Shown here: positions 1-7,717 of the stretch, piece by piece
Layout: every line of letters begins with the position of its first letter
Position numbering within the stretch: the first letter of the stretch is position 1
From: a virus
DNA: 64,000 nt
Strand: one strand, 5' to 3'
Virus record (IMG/VR): IMGVR_UViG_3300009155_000044
Coordinates: 1 to 64,000 of that record
Position numbers and translations under genes: made by a program
The notes under the pieces: model-generated
The model's input: only the letters and a program-made list of their open reading frames with translations
Database searches by the model: none
What the model was told of the DNA's origin: nothing

Positions 1-447
1 TTCTCTTTTTGCGCTGAAGCTAGAGGATTTAAAGTTACGAAATCATCTTTTAATGATGAAATGAATCATATAGATTTTTACATTCAGTCCTCCGAAAACG
101 TTAAAGTTTCTGTAGATGTTAAAAGTAGAAAAAAAATTAATCGTGCAGATGATAAAGTCAACGATGATTTAATTTGGATTGAATTTAAAAACGTTCAAGG
201 TCGCAATGGATGGCTGTATGGCAAAGCTGATTTTATTTGTTTTGAGAGAGAAAATGATTTCATCATGGTGAATCGAAAATCTTTGGCTAAACTTTCTGAA
301 AAACTTGTTGACACTTCCCTGATCAACGTGCATCGTTCCGCTCCTCTCTATACTGGCTACCAACGAAAAAATCGCAAAGATCTTCTCTCTCTCATAAAAA
401 TAACTGACATAATAGACAACATAAAACACATCATATTCACAAAATGA
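1..447 (+). CDS. Partial nuclease-like protein, 5' end outside window
   Basis: The frame is open from base 1, so the N-terminus lies upstream of the window. The visible part has an acidic residue in MNHIDFYI, then VDVKSRKK, then WIEFKNVQG...GWLYGKADF. This D...D-x-K arrangement followed by a conserved W-x-x-x-KNV-x-G segment looks like small PD-(D/E)XK-fold phage proteins. That is inference from pattern only. The stop overlaps the next start by ATGA, so it heads a translationally coupled run of four small genes. Confidence 0.5.
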   Translation, partial: FSFCAEARGFKVTKSSFNDEMNHIDFYIQSSENVKVSVDVKSRKKINRADDKVNDDLIWIEFKNVQGRNGWLYGKADFICFERENDFIMVNRKSLAKLSEKLVDTSLINVHRSAPLYTGYQRKNRKDLLSLIKITDIIDNIKHIIFTK

Positions 448-707
448 TTGCTAAACTCATCGAATCAAGCTTCAACTTCACGCAACTAGATCCACTCTCA
501 TCTTATCCAATACAATTAACTTGTTTGCTAAATAAATATTTGCCAAATATTGTTCTTCATAATGTTTTAATTAACAATATTGAATACAAGATGGAAATCA
601 AGAAAACCTATTTCATCTCTGATGAAATCATTTTAATTCATGGCTTCTTATCTTGTGAAAATGAACTTGGACTAGTAACTTTTGAACTCTCTCTTTCTAA
701 CAACTAA
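444..707 (+). CDS. Hypothetical protein, 87 aa
   Basis: Not recognised. It starts in a 4-nt ATGA overlap with the upstream gene and is followed with no gap by the next ORF. No signal peptide, transmembrane segment or metal motif is visible; the composition is that of a small soluble protein. Confidence 0.6.
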   Translation: MIAKLIESSFNFTQLDPLSSYPIQLTCLLNKYLPNIVLHNVLINNIEYKMEIKKTYFISDEIILIHGFLSCENELGLVTFELSLSNN

Positions 708-950
708 ATGAGATCTATGACATTAAAAAATCGAATTGATGAAATTGATGCTACTGGGCTTGATGCTTTGTGGGCAATTTTAAAATATAAAGAAATTGGC
801 ATTTTGCGAAAAGTAAAGTGCATGGCTTATGTTTTGAATGTTGACTCAGATGAATTAATCAGCCAACTGCCACAAGACGAAGGTCGCCTTCTAGACCAAC
901 CAACCAGAACTGAAATTCACAAACATCTACTCGCTCGCTCTAAAAACTAA
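708..950 (+). CDS. Hypothetical protein, 80 aa
   Basis: Not recognised. It starts directly after the upstream TAA. A second in-frame ATG four codons in (717) is an alternative start. It is charged and looks helical. It overlaps the next start by one base, consistent with coupled translation of the 1-1162 group. Confidence 0.6.
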   Translation: MRSMTLKNRIDEIDATGLDALWAILKYKEIGILRKVKCMAYVLNVDSDELISQLPQDEGRLLDQPTRTEIHKHLLARSKN

Positions 951-1162
951 TGAATAGTTCATACTATATCTTTTCTCCAAATGGAGAATTCATTCAATCT
1001 TACAATGAAGCTCTTGAAGATTCTTTCAAGTGGGCTAAATGCTGCGCTAATCAGTGTAATGGATACATTATGAGAGTAGTGACACAAGGCAAAGATAGAA
1101 TTTCTTCTGAGTTTGTTTGGGGGCAAACTCCCGAAATGCCTTCCCCTCACGGGAATGATTAA
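950..1162 (+). CDS. Hypothetical protein, 70 aa
   Basis: Not recognised. Last gene of the coupled group; its ATG shares a base with the preceding TAA. The sequence begins MNSSYYIFSPNGEFIQSY, resembling short single-domain phage proteins of unknown function. A stable hairpin follows at 1199-1230. Confidence 0.55.
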   Translation: MNSSYYIFSPNGEFIQSYNEALEDSFKWAKCCANQCNGYIMRVVTQGKDRISSEFVWGQTPEMPSPHGND

Positions 1163-1198
1163 AGAGAAATGAAAATCTCTTTTTGCTAGTTACTTGCG

Positions 1199-1230
1199 CT
1201 CTCCTCATGGCTCCATGCCGTGAGGAGAGC
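1199..1230 (+). terminator. Perfect 10-bp hairpin without U-tail
   Basis: GCTCTCCTCA pairs with TGAGGAGAGC across a 12-13 nt loop that may pair further (GGC/GCC). No T-run follows, so it may be a factor-dependent terminator, an RNA 3'-end stabiliser, or a leader structure for the HNH gene that starts 23 nt downstream. Confidence 0.45.
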
Positions 1231-1253
1231 ATTCGTTACTATTGATTGTTTAT

Positions 1254-1820
1254 ATGAATGCAGTAGATCCAAATGCTAAAGTTTCTTTACTTTTAAATAG
1301 CGCATGGCAACCAGTTTGTGCTGTCACTGCTCGCGCAGCTTTTTTACATATTTTAAAAGAGAGAGTGGGTGCTGTTGATGCTAATCAAAATATATTTTCC
1401 ACTTTTTCTCAGTGGATTAAAAATGGTTCATTTTTTGAGAATCAACCAGTTTTAAGAAGCTCTCAAAAGTCTTGGCCAATTCCCACAATCATTGTGGTTA
1501 CTCACAAGTTTTTTCGCCAATACAAAAAGACTAAGCTATCTCTTGGCGAATTAGCAAAAATTTATAATTATAGATGTCAGTATTGTTTAAATAAATTTAA
1601 ACTTTCAGAGTTGACAATTGATCATATAATTCCTAGAAGTGCTGGTGGAGCGGATGATCATAACAATAGAACTCTTGCTTGCACAAAATGTAATAATCGA
1701 AAAGGAAGTCAATTCCCATTTTTTAACATTAAAAATGAACAAGTGAATGCTCCACCTATTCCAGCTTTTGTTTTAAATGCTAATGCGCAAAGAGAAGAGT
1801 GGAAAGATTTTTTAATTTAA
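1254..1820 (+). CDS. HNH endonuclease
   Basis: A C-x2-C pair (CQYCLNKF) is followed by TIDHIIPRS, then NNRTLACTKCNNRKG. This is the HNH/zinc arrangement: the D-H of IDHI, the N of the NN pair and the second C-x2-C. HNH nucleases nick or cut DNA and many phage copies are free-standing homing enzymes or packaging-associated nucleases. Start chosen at ATG 1254 rather than an upstream TTG. The roughly 100-residue N-terminal region is not recognised. Confidence 0.85.
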   Translation: MNAVDPNAKVSLLLNSAWQPVCAVTARAAFLHILKERVGAVDANQNIFSTFSQWIKNGSFFENQPVLRSSQKSWPIPTIIVVTHKFFRQYKKTKLSLGELAKIYNYRCQYCLNKFKLSELTIDHIIPRSAGGADDHNNRTLACTKCNNRKGSQFPFFNIKNEQVNAPPIPAFVLNANAQREEWKDFLI

Positions 1821-1826
1821 TTTATT

Positions 1827-1946
1827 ATGAATAAAGAAGCAGGTAAAGGATCAAAACTTCGCAAAGGTGCAAACTTAAAAGCTTATAGAGACAACTATGA
1901 TAAAATCTTTCGTAAAGTTGAAGATCCAAAAAATCTCAAAAAATAG
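1827..1946 (+). CDS. Small conserved phage-type protein, 39 aa
   Basis: ATG 1827 follows the HNH gene by 6 nt. The peptide is basic, beginning MNKEAGKGSKLRKGANLKAY and continuing with a DNYDKIF motif. Its G-K-G-s-x-x-R...Y-x-x-N-Y-D-x-I-F pattern recurs in very small phage proteins of unknown function, which supports it as a real gene despite its size. Confidence 0.65.
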   Translation: MNKEAGKGSKLRKGANLKAYRDNYDKIFRKVEDPKNLKK

Positions 1947-1979
1947 TTGACGAGACATAAATCCTCGGCATATTAAAGC

Positions 1980-2891
1980 ATGAACTTATCCCTTTGCTGT
2001 ATCTCAAAAAGTCTCTCTGATGAAGGTCATCGTTTCAAAACAATGACTTACACTCAGTTTTGTAAAAAATCCCAAGATGAATCCATGAATGAATTGTGCG
2101 CTCGCATTTTGCACAATTTTAAAATTACTCATCGCACAATTAAATATTGCCAAGAAAACTACATTCAAGGATATCGACTCTCCTCATCTCTTGCTCCTGT
2201 TCTCACTCATAAAAATGTTAATTTAAAGATTAGCGATCTTCCAAATTATCCTTCAATTGTGCAAGAGTGCGAAAGTATTCAGCAAACATTGCAGAAACAG
2301 TATCTACGAATTTCTGCTCATCCTAGCGAGTATATCACGCTGAGTTCTTTGGATGAAAATTGCATCAAAAATAGCATTCTTGATTTAGAGCAACATGCTG
2401 AAATTTTTGAGTTACTTGGCTTGCCTAAAAGTTATCAGAATCCATTGAATATTCACATTCGACAAGATGGAGATCCAGTAGGCATCTCAAAAAGAGTGAT
2501 GAAAGTTTACGACTCTCTTCCCAACTCTGTTCGCAATCGACTAGTGATTGAAAACAACGATAATGCTAAAGGAGTTTGGAGCATTAAAAATCTTCTTAAA
2601 TACTTTCCCAATATTCCAATCACGTTCGATACTCTTCATCACAAACTATTAAGCGATGATTGGACTCATGACTACGCTTTTCACTCAGCAGCAGACTCTT
2701 GGACCTTTTTCACTCCATTGTTTCATTACTCAGAGGGCATTGTAGAGAAGGGTAAAGAAACTCGTAAACATGCTGACATGCCAACGAGTTATCCTACAAA
2801 TTATAATCGTCCAGTATTTTGGGATGTTGAATTAAAACACAAGTGCCACGCTATTTTTAAAATTCGTCAATTAGCAGCAAATAATTTGTAA
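1980..2891 (+). CDS. uvsE: UV damage endonuclease (UvsE/UvdE family)
   Basis: The 303-residue protein has the family's TIM-barrel signatures in order: RISAHPSEY near residue 110, a central IHIRQDGDP, VIENND near 190, ITFDTLHH near 215 and a C-terminal HADMPTSY segment. The conserved His, Glu and Asp residues bind the metal cluster that cuts 5' of UV photoproducts. The length is normal for the family. A TTGACG box at 1947 and an AT-rich -10 region end 3-4 nt before the ATG, so the mRNA is nearly leaderless. Its role is probably repair of phage DNA in light-exposed habitats. Confidence 0.93.
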   Translation: MNLSLCCISKSLSDEGHRFKTMTYTQFCKKSQDESMNELCARILHNFKITHRTIKYCQENYIQGYRLSSSLAPVLTHKNVNLKISDLPNYPSIVQECESIQQTLQKQYLRISAHPSEYITLSSLDENCIKNSILDLEQHAEIFELLGLPKSYQNPLNIHIRQDGDPVGISKRVMKVYDSLPNSVRNRLVIENNDNAKGVWSIKNLLKYFPNIPITFDTLHHKLLSDDWTHDYAFHSAADSWTFFTPLFHYSEGIVEKGKETRKHADMPTSYPTNYNRPVFWDVELKHKCHAIFKIRQLAANNL

Positions 2892-2972
2892 TTTCAGCTT
2901 GCATAATGACTCAGTCCTGCTATATTAGTTGCAGGTATAACTAATTGCTATTTCCAACACAACTACATTGCT

Positions 2973-3668
2973 ATGAAACTAATTAAATTGTTTATTTATT
3001 CTAATTTAGCCTTGATGGAACTCTGTTCTTGCTCGAACCCATTATTTAAATTGCGCAATTTCAAAGCTAATCTTGAAAAGGATGCTATTGCATATTCAGC
3101 TGACCCAGTGTCATACCCAACAGTAGTAGTTAATAATAGTTTTTTAAAAAAATCATCAAGCAAAAAGCCAGTTCAAGCTTCAAACAAACAAAAAATTTCA
3201 TCCTCTTATAATGTCACGAAACCTTATCCAATAACTGCGAAAGACTTGGATAAAATCCTACAAGGAAAACTTCGTAATAAGGGTCAAGACATTATTGATA
3301 TCAGTAAAAAATATAAAATTTGTCCATTATTTTTAACTGCAATTTGCTGTCATGAAAGTAGCAATGGATCATCTGTTTATGCTCAAAAATATAATAATGT
3401 GAGCGGTCAAATGAAACGCGATAAATCTTCTGGTAAATGGGGACCATTAAAATTTGCATCTGTGAATGAATGTTTAAATCGAACCGCATCAAACTTAAAA
3501 GAAAATTATATTGATGGTGGAAGAGTTACCATTTCTAAAATTCAAGCTAAGTACTGCCCAATTATCACTAATAAAAAAAGCAAAGACTATAATGATTCTC
3601 GCGGTGTAAATCAATATTGGGATAGTGGAATTCAAAAATGGATGACTAGAATACAGTGCGGAAAATAG
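2973..3668 (+). CDS. Lysozyme/glucosaminidase-like exported protein
   Basis: An N-terminal hydrophobic stretch ends in LMELCSCSNP, resembling a lipoprotein or signal-peptide cleavage region. A Ser/Lys-rich linker leads to a C-terminal domain containing ISKKYKICPLFLTAICCHESSNGSS; the Glu of HESS is placed like the catalytic Glu of lysozyme-superfamily glucosaminidases. YNNVSGQM and the conserved tail fit that fold. The likely role is peptidoglycan cleavage from the cell envelope side. Substrate and exact family are inferred. Confidence 0.65.
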   Translation: MKLIKLFIYSNLALMELCSCSNPLFKLRNFKANLEKDAIAYSADPVSYPTVVVNNSFLKKSSSKKPVQASNKQKISSSYNVTKPYPITAKDLDKILQGKLRNKGQDIIDISKKYKICPLFLTAICCHESSNGSSVYAQKYNNVSGQMKRDKSSGKWGPLKFASVNECLNRTASNLKENYIDGGRVTISKIQAKYCPIITNKKSKDYNDSRGVNQYWDSGIQKWMTRIQCGK

Positions 3669-3719
3669 ACTTGGCTTTAATAATTTATAATTACAAAACT
3701 ACTCTCACTCTTTAAAATC

Positions 3720-3866
3720 ATGAACACTCTATTAATATTTTTATACATCATTTTCTATACGATTATTGTTGTACCAATTTCTTTATTTTGCGACTGGAGA
3801 AAAAAAACTTTTCCAAAGTTTCTCGATAAATTTCTTAGCTTATTAGAGCGTAAAATGGGCTTGTAA
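3720..3866 (+). CDS. Small single-span membrane protein, 48 aa
   Basis: The ATG at 3720 opens a peptide with one hydrophobic segment (residues 3-23) followed by a basic amphipathic tail (DWRKKTFPKFLDKFLSLLER). No function is recognised. It follows the lysozyme-like gene, so a lysis accessory role is possible but unproven. Confidence 0.5.
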   Translation: MNTLLIFLYIIFYTIIVVPISLFCDWRKKTFPKFLDKFLSLLERKMGL

Positions 3867-3909
3867 GATTTATCTGGAAAAAATCTCTCATTGTAATACT
3901 ATATCTCAT

Positions 3910-3982
3910 GGGGATGTAACTCAGCTGGTAGAGTGGTAGCTTTGCAAGCTATTTGTCTGGGGTTCGAATCCCCACTTCTCCA
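3910..3982 (+). tRNA. tRNA-Ala (TGC)
   Basis: Cloverleaf folds with anticodon loop TTTGCAA and T-loop TTCGAAT. The acceptor stem has one mismatch and a G-U pair. CCA is not encoded. First of a three-gene cluster. Confidence 0.9.
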
Positions 3983-3989
3983 CTCATTT

Positions 3990-4061
3990 GCCTTCGTAGC
4001 TTAATGGTGAAGCGCCTCATTTGTAATGAGGATATTGCGGGTTCAAGTCCTGCCGAAGGCC
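3990..4061 (+). tRNA. tRNA-Thr (TGT)
   Basis: GCCTTCG pairs with CGAAGGC. The anticodon loop TTTGTAA lies in a 5-bp stem and the T-loop is TTCAAGT. Starts 8 nt after tRNA-Ala. Confidence 0.92.
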
Positions 4062-4083
4062 CACTTTTTTAATATTTTATTTC

Positions 4084-4168
4084 GGGTAGATGCCAGAGAG
4101 GCCAAATGGAGCAGACTGTAAATCTGTTAGCGTAATCGCTTTCGTAGGTTCAAATCCTACTCTACCCA
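4084..4168 (+). tRNA. tRNA-Tyr (GTA)
   Basis: Anticodon loop CTGTAAA, a long variable arm as expected of bacterial tRNA-Tyr, and acceptor GGGTAGA/TCTACCC. CCA is encoded at 4169-4171. Confidence 0.92.
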
Positions 4169-4247
4169 CCAATTTTTATGTTTACTTTTTTTTTATGTAG
4201 TTTATTATTTTGTCTAGGATTTTTAGTTTATTCATTACTCACAATCA

Positions 4248-4838
4248 ATGAATAAATTTTCTCCTAATTTTAAAGTTTTTCATAGTTGGGCTTGTAAATA
4301 TGCTCGCAAGCACAATAAAAAAATAGACATTCGACCAACATTTTATGTTCGCAATGGCGGGAATTGTTTGGGATATTGCGATGGAGACACAATGGTTGTG
4401 GCTAGAAAAGATGAGCTTTTCGAGGATACTTTTGTTCATGAATTTTCTCATTTGATGCAAGCAGTTAATAGAATCCCTTTATGGAGAGATGGTCATGATG
4501 ATTCTTTTTATTGTGATTTAAAATCTAAATCAGTCTCTATGAATAGTTGGAGTTCTTTTTGGCAAATTTTAACTATTGAACATGATTGCGAATTTCGTGC
4601 AATTAAATTGGTCAAACGGTGGAATCTGGGATGTGATAAAAAATACGCTCAAAGAGCAAATGCTCATTTGTATTATTTATGCTATCTATTTATTAATAAT
4701 AGTGAAATTCCATATGATCAATCATTTCCAGACATCACTGACAAAATGCCAAAAACTCTTTGTAGTTTGCAGTCTTTTAAAAAGATAGATATGAACATCA
4801 TGGAATTCATTTTTGAAAAATGCAATCCTATTCAGTAA
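4248..4838 (+). CDS. Predicted zinc metallopeptidase-like protein
   Basis: The 196-residue protein has FVHEFSHLMQ (H-E-x-x-H) near residue 65, followed about 45 residues later by the acidic segment TIEHDCEFRAIKL, which could supply the third zinc ligand. This organisation is seen in small phage metallopeptidase-like proteins of unknown substrate. It lies between two tRNA clusters. The protease assignment rests on the HExxH motif. Confidence 0.6.
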   Translation: MNKFSPNFKVFHSWACKYARKHNKKIDIRPTFYVRNGGNCLGYCDGDTMVVARKDELFEDTFVHEFSHLMQAVNRIPLWRDGHDDSFYCDLKSKSVSMNSWSSFWQILTIEHDCEFRAIKLVKRWNLGCDKKYAQRANAHLYYLCYLFINNSEIPYDQSFPDITDKMPKTLCSLQSFKKIDMNIMEFIFEKCNPIQ

Positions 4839-4882
4839 TATATCTATATGGCTCTTCCAAAACCTAAAAACCATCTAAACAT

Positions 4883-4954
4883 TCCCATGTAGCTCAACGG
4901 CAGAGCGATTCCCTGTTAAGGAATAAGTTGTAGGTTCGAATCCTACTGTGGGAG
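4883..4954 (+). tRNA. tRNA-Asn (GTT)
   Basis: Anticodon loop CTGTTAA, T-loop TTCGAAT, acceptor TCCCATG/TGTGGGA. CCA encoded at 4955-4957. Confidence 0.92.
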
Positions 4955-4967
4955 CCACTTTAATAAC

Positions 4968-5041
4968 AGGCTTATAGCTCAATTGGCAGAGTGTGGTTCT
5001 CCAAAAACCATGGGTTGTAGGTTCGAATCCTGCTAAGCCTG
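4968..5041 (+). tRNA. tRNA-Trp (CCA)
   Basis: Anticodon loop CTCCAAA within TGGTT/AACCA, T-loop TTCGAAT, acceptor AGGCTTA/TAAGCCT. Trp is otherwise rare, but the S-V repeat array at 15-21 kb uses very many TGG codons, so this tRNA may matter for its translation. Confidence 0.92.
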
Positions 5042-5057
5042 CAATTTTTATAATAAT

Positions 5058-5252
5058 ATGATTGATACAAGCGATTTCACCTCTCTACAATCTGATCAAA
5101 ATCTCATTAAAAAACTAATGAATCTCTCCATTGAGAGTGAATCAGATCAAAAAACCCTCTATTTCATTTTGAAGAATGATAAATTCTCTCAAGCTCAAAG
5201 AGACTGGATGAATACTTTACTCTTTAGAAAAGGAAGTTCTTTCTCACTTTGA
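5058..5252 (+). CDS. Hypothetical protein, 64 aa
   Basis: Not recognised. Starts 16 nt after tRNA-Trp; soluble, helical, no motifs. Near-identical arrays of acidic and polar residues give no hint of function. Confidence 0.5.
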   Translation: MIDTSDFTSLQSDQNLIKKLMNLSIESESDQKTLYFILKNDKFSQAQRDWMNTLLFRKGSSFSL

Positions 5253-5313
5253 TTTTAAATAATTTTTGATACTAATGAGTAGTTATTATCAAGAAAACAA
5301 AACAACAACACAT

Positions 5314-5802
5314 ATGAAAAACACAATTAAAGCAATCGTATTTGCCCTCGTTTCCTCTATTTCTGCATTGCAAGCAGGAGAGCCGCCTCTTCCACAAGTT
5401 GTAGCTTATGAACCAAGCGTGAAAGTTAATGCATTTGCAGCATCTCTTTTGAATGAAGATGCTGATGCAACTTATGGTGGCGGAGTTTCCATTGAAACTT
5501 TGAGCATCGATAGTGTAGGCTTACGAGCATCTCTTCTCGCTCTTGAAGATGAGACATTTACACTTGGTTTGAGCGCTCTTTACACAGTGCCAGTTAGCCA
5601 AACCTTTGGAATTTATAGTTTAGCAGGAGTAGACTATGAAGTTGATCAAGCATTTTGGAGCGCTTCTCTTGGTGGTGGAGTTACTGTGGCTCTCTCTCAG
5701 CGAGTCGATTTGTTCGTTGAAACTTCTTACAGCTTTGCTCTGGATACAGACAACAAGGACAAAGCTTGGGGAGTATCTGCTGGCGTAGGAGTTAAGTTCT
5801 AA
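5314..5802 (+). CDS. Outer-membrane beta-barrel-like protein
   Basis: ATG 5314 gives a clean signal peptide (MKNTIKAIVFALVSSISALQA, cleavage before GEPP). The rest alternates short amphipathic strands (for example SVGLRASLLAL, TLGLSALYTV, SASLGGGVTVAL, LFVETSYSFAL) and ends in VGVKF. A terminal Phe is the usual C-terminal signal for BAM-dependent barrels. An upstream in-frame start (5266) would mask the signal peptide and is rejected. The leader at 5284-5313 is rich in CAA/ACA. A phage protein placed in the host outer membrane could block superinfection or alter the surface; this is inference. Confidence 0.65.
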   Translation: MKNTIKAIVFALVSSISALQAGEPPLPQVVAYEPSVKVNAFAASLLNEDADATYGGGVSIETLSIDSVGLRASLLALEDETFTLGLSALYTVPVSQTFGIYSLAGVDYEVDQAFWSASLGGGVTVALSQRVDLFVETSYSFALDTDNKDKAWGVSAGVGVKF

Positions 5803-5807
5803 TTTAA

Positions 5808-5895
5808 GATGGGATGGCTGAGAGGTTTAAAGTAGCGCTTTGCTAAAGCGCCGTAGCCTTAAAAGCTACCGAGAGTTCGAATCTCTCTCTCATCG
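5808..5895 (+). tRNA. tRNA-Ser (GCT)
   Basis: Anticodon loop TTGCTAA, long variable arm, T-arm GAGAG/CTCTC, acceptor GATGGGA/TCTCATC. Begins 6 nt after the barrel-protein stop. Confidence 0.92.
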
Positions 5896-5901
5896 CTCTT
5901 T

Positions 5902-5972
5902 GCGGGTATAGCTTAGTGGTAAAGTCCTAGTTTTCCAAACTAGCTATGCGGGTTCAATTCCCGCTGCCCGCT
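5902..5972 (+). tRNA. tRNA-Gly (TCC)
   Basis: Anticodon loop TTTCCAA in CTAGT/ACTAG, T-loop TTCAATT, acceptor GCGGGTA/TGCCCGC. CCA encoded at 5973-5975. Confidence 0.93.
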
Positions 5973-5976
5973 CCAA

Positions 5977-6050
5977 AGACTCATAGCTCAGCTGGTTAGA
6001 GCATCGCTTTGATAAAGCGAAGGTCATTGGTTCAAGTCCAATTGAGTCTA
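5977..6050 (+). tRNA. tRNA-Ile (GAT)
   Basis: Anticodon loop TTGATAA, T-loop TTCAAGT, acceptor AGACTCA/TGAGTCT. Confidence 0.92.
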
Positions 6051-6056
6051 CTTTTA

Positions 6057-6141
6057 GGATGTGTGGTCGAGCGGTCTAAGTCAGCAGACTTGAAATCTGC
6101 CGTAGCGAGAGCTACCGAGAGTTCGAATCTCTCCGCATCCG
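6057..6141 (+). tRNA. tRNA-Ser (TGA)
   Basis: Anticodon loop CTTGAAA, long variable arm, T-loop TTCGAAT, acceptor GGATGTG/CGCATCC. Last gene of a four-tRNA cluster. TCT, the dominant Ser codon of the S-V array, is read by this wobble family. Confidence 0.92.
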
Positions 6142-6150
6142 TTATTTATA

Positions 6151-6182
6151 AAAGTGCAATTCGCAAGGATTGCACTTTTTTT
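6151..6182. terminator. Bidirectional Rho-independent terminator
   Basis: AAAGTGCAA pairs with TTGCACTTT and is followed by a T-run on the plus strand and by T's on the minus strand. It separates the tRNA cluster from the convergent beta-helix gene. Confidence 0.8.
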
Positions 6183-6184
6183 AT

Positions 6185-6916
6185 TTATTCATGAACTGCT
6201 GATCCTCGTCTAATAATGTATTTTTTATCTACATTTTTTAATGTATTATTTTTTACAAATACTTGAGTTTTACCATCTATATTTAAAAAAGTTGGCACAT
6301 TTTCAATAAAGCAGTTTTCCACTTTAGCATCGCCATGTTTTCTGGACGTACTCTCACCTATTCTAATAGCAGTGATGCCTCCTGTTATATAGCAGTCTTT
6401 AATGATTAATCCTACCGCTCCATTAATTTGACAACTCTTATCTCCTTTTGAGTTGTTATAAAATTTACAATTTAAAATTTTAAAATTATAACTTTTATCT
6501 TTAATATTTGAAATATAATCTTCGCTAACTCCAGTAAACAATATATTTTCAATTGTTACATTAGGAACTTGAACAACGATTCCTCCAGGAATATTTACTA
6601 TATAGCCATTTTTTAAAGTATAATTAGAAAGGTATAATCTAATTGGAGTATTAGATTCATTTTGACTATTTGATGATTTTTTCAAATTGGAGCCGTCTAA
6701 ACATCCTCCTTGCAAATCAATTACGTTGCCTATAATTTTTACTTTATTATTAGTTGCTTCTTTAACATCATTGATGCTATTCCAAACTGGAGTTCCAGTT
6801 AGTTTGATAGTGTACTTTGGTGTAAAACTAAGCTGATTTCCACTATATTTTGGACTTAAACTAGTGGATAATCCAACTAATGTTGCACAGAAAATTGATA
6901 ATAATTGTTCGATCAT
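6185..6916 (-). CDS. Parallel beta-helix (pectate-lyase-like) exported protein
   Basis: The 243-residue protein starts with a hydrophobic signal-like segment (IFCATLVGLSTSLS). It then has repeated short V/I/N-rich turns such as PNVTIENILFTG, YNFKILNCKF, VGLIIKDCYITG, DAKVENCFIENV and TQVFVKNNTLKN, the coil pattern of right-handed parallel beta-helices. Such folds cut or bind polysaccharides; pectate-lyase-type activity is possible but no catalytic residues can be assigned. It could act on host surface polysaccharide. Confidence 0.6.
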   Translation of the reverse strand: MIEQLLSIFCATLVGLSTSLSPKYSGNQLSFTPKYTIKLTGTPVWNSINDVKEATNNKVKIIGNVIDLQGGCLDGSNLKKSSNSQNESNTPIRLYLSNYTLKNGYIVNIPGGIVVQVPNVTIENILFTGVSEDYISNIKDKSYNFKILNCKFYNNSKGDKSCQINGAVGLIIKDCYITGGITAIRIGESTSRKHGDAKVENCFIENVPTFLNIDGKTQVFVKNNTLKNVDKKYIIRRGSAVHE

Positions 6917-6962
6917 ATTAATTAATTTAAAAAAGACTAAATTTAATTTAAAAAGTTATACT

Positions 6963-7273
6963 TTACGCGTCATAAACAAGACTATCCGAACCATATACTA
7001 GAGCATCACCTCCACAAACTAAAGAATTTAATTCAGCTGATTAACGGTGAGGCCAGCGAGTCTAAAGCCAGCATCATAAGGAGTAATGAGCAAACTAAAA
7101 AATCTTAAATTATAAACTCTACGATTAAATTCTCTAATTAAATGATCGTTAAAATCTACAAAAGAAGTTGCGCTCGCAAGTGCAGCTAAAACATTAGTTT
7201 GATAACTCTGCCAATCAGCAAGAACTGAAGATTTTTCAGAGTGAATCATAGACTGAAGAAAACGAGGATGCAT
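6963..7273 (-). pseudogene. Hypothetical 81-aa ORF (7028-7273) with a probable 3' frameshift
   Basis: The intact minus-strand ORF 7028-7273 (MHPRFLQSMI...TVNQLN) is not recognised. Just before its stop, another frame continues for about 25 residues (SAELNSLVCGGDALVYGSDS... to TAA at 6963). One extra T in GTTAATCAGC would join the two into a natural-looking sequence. This is either a single-base deletion (true or sequencing) or a programmed shift. Confidence 0.45.
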
Positions 7274-7344
7274 GAATATTTTTACACGTTTAAAATGATG
7301 AGTGTATAATATAATGAAACAATAATATAATAATAAAATAAATT

Positions 7345-7716
7345 ATGGCAATTCCAGCACAAAACCCAACAAATATTCCCGCAGTTCAAGAAAAATCATT
7401 CTTTGATCTGTGGCTTTATAACATTAATATTCATGCTCCAGCAGTTAATTCGGGGCGAATTTATATTGAAGCTCTTCCTTATAATCCAGACATTCAAGAA
7501 ATTGGTCCATCTTCAGGATTGGAAGTGATCTCTACTGATTCTTTGTTTCAAGCAGCTTACGATGTTCCAGAAGTGGGCATTGCTTATCAAGCAGTCATCA
7601 ATGCTATTGTTCCATTGAGAGAGTGGATAGCTATGCAAAATGCTCCTAAAGCTCCCCTTGTCATTGAGGAGATTCCAGAAGTTTTAACAGAAGTACCGAT
7701 AGAAGAAACAGTCTAA
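7345..7716 (+). CDS. Hypothetical protein upstream of endolysin, 123 aa
   Basis: Not recognised. Begins MAIPAQNPTNIPAV and ends in a Pro/Glu/Val-rich tail (EEIPEVLTEVPIEET). It is followed 2 nt later by the endolysin gene, so both are probably cotranslated. It may be a structural or lysis-associated protein. Confidence 0.6.
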   Translation: MAIPAQNPTNIPAVQEKSFFDLWLYNINIHAPAVNSGRIYIEALPYNPDIQEIGPSSGLEVISTDSLFQAAYDVPEVGIAYQAVINAIVPLREWIAMQNAPKAPLVIEEIPEVLTEVPIEETV

Positions 7717-7717
7717 T

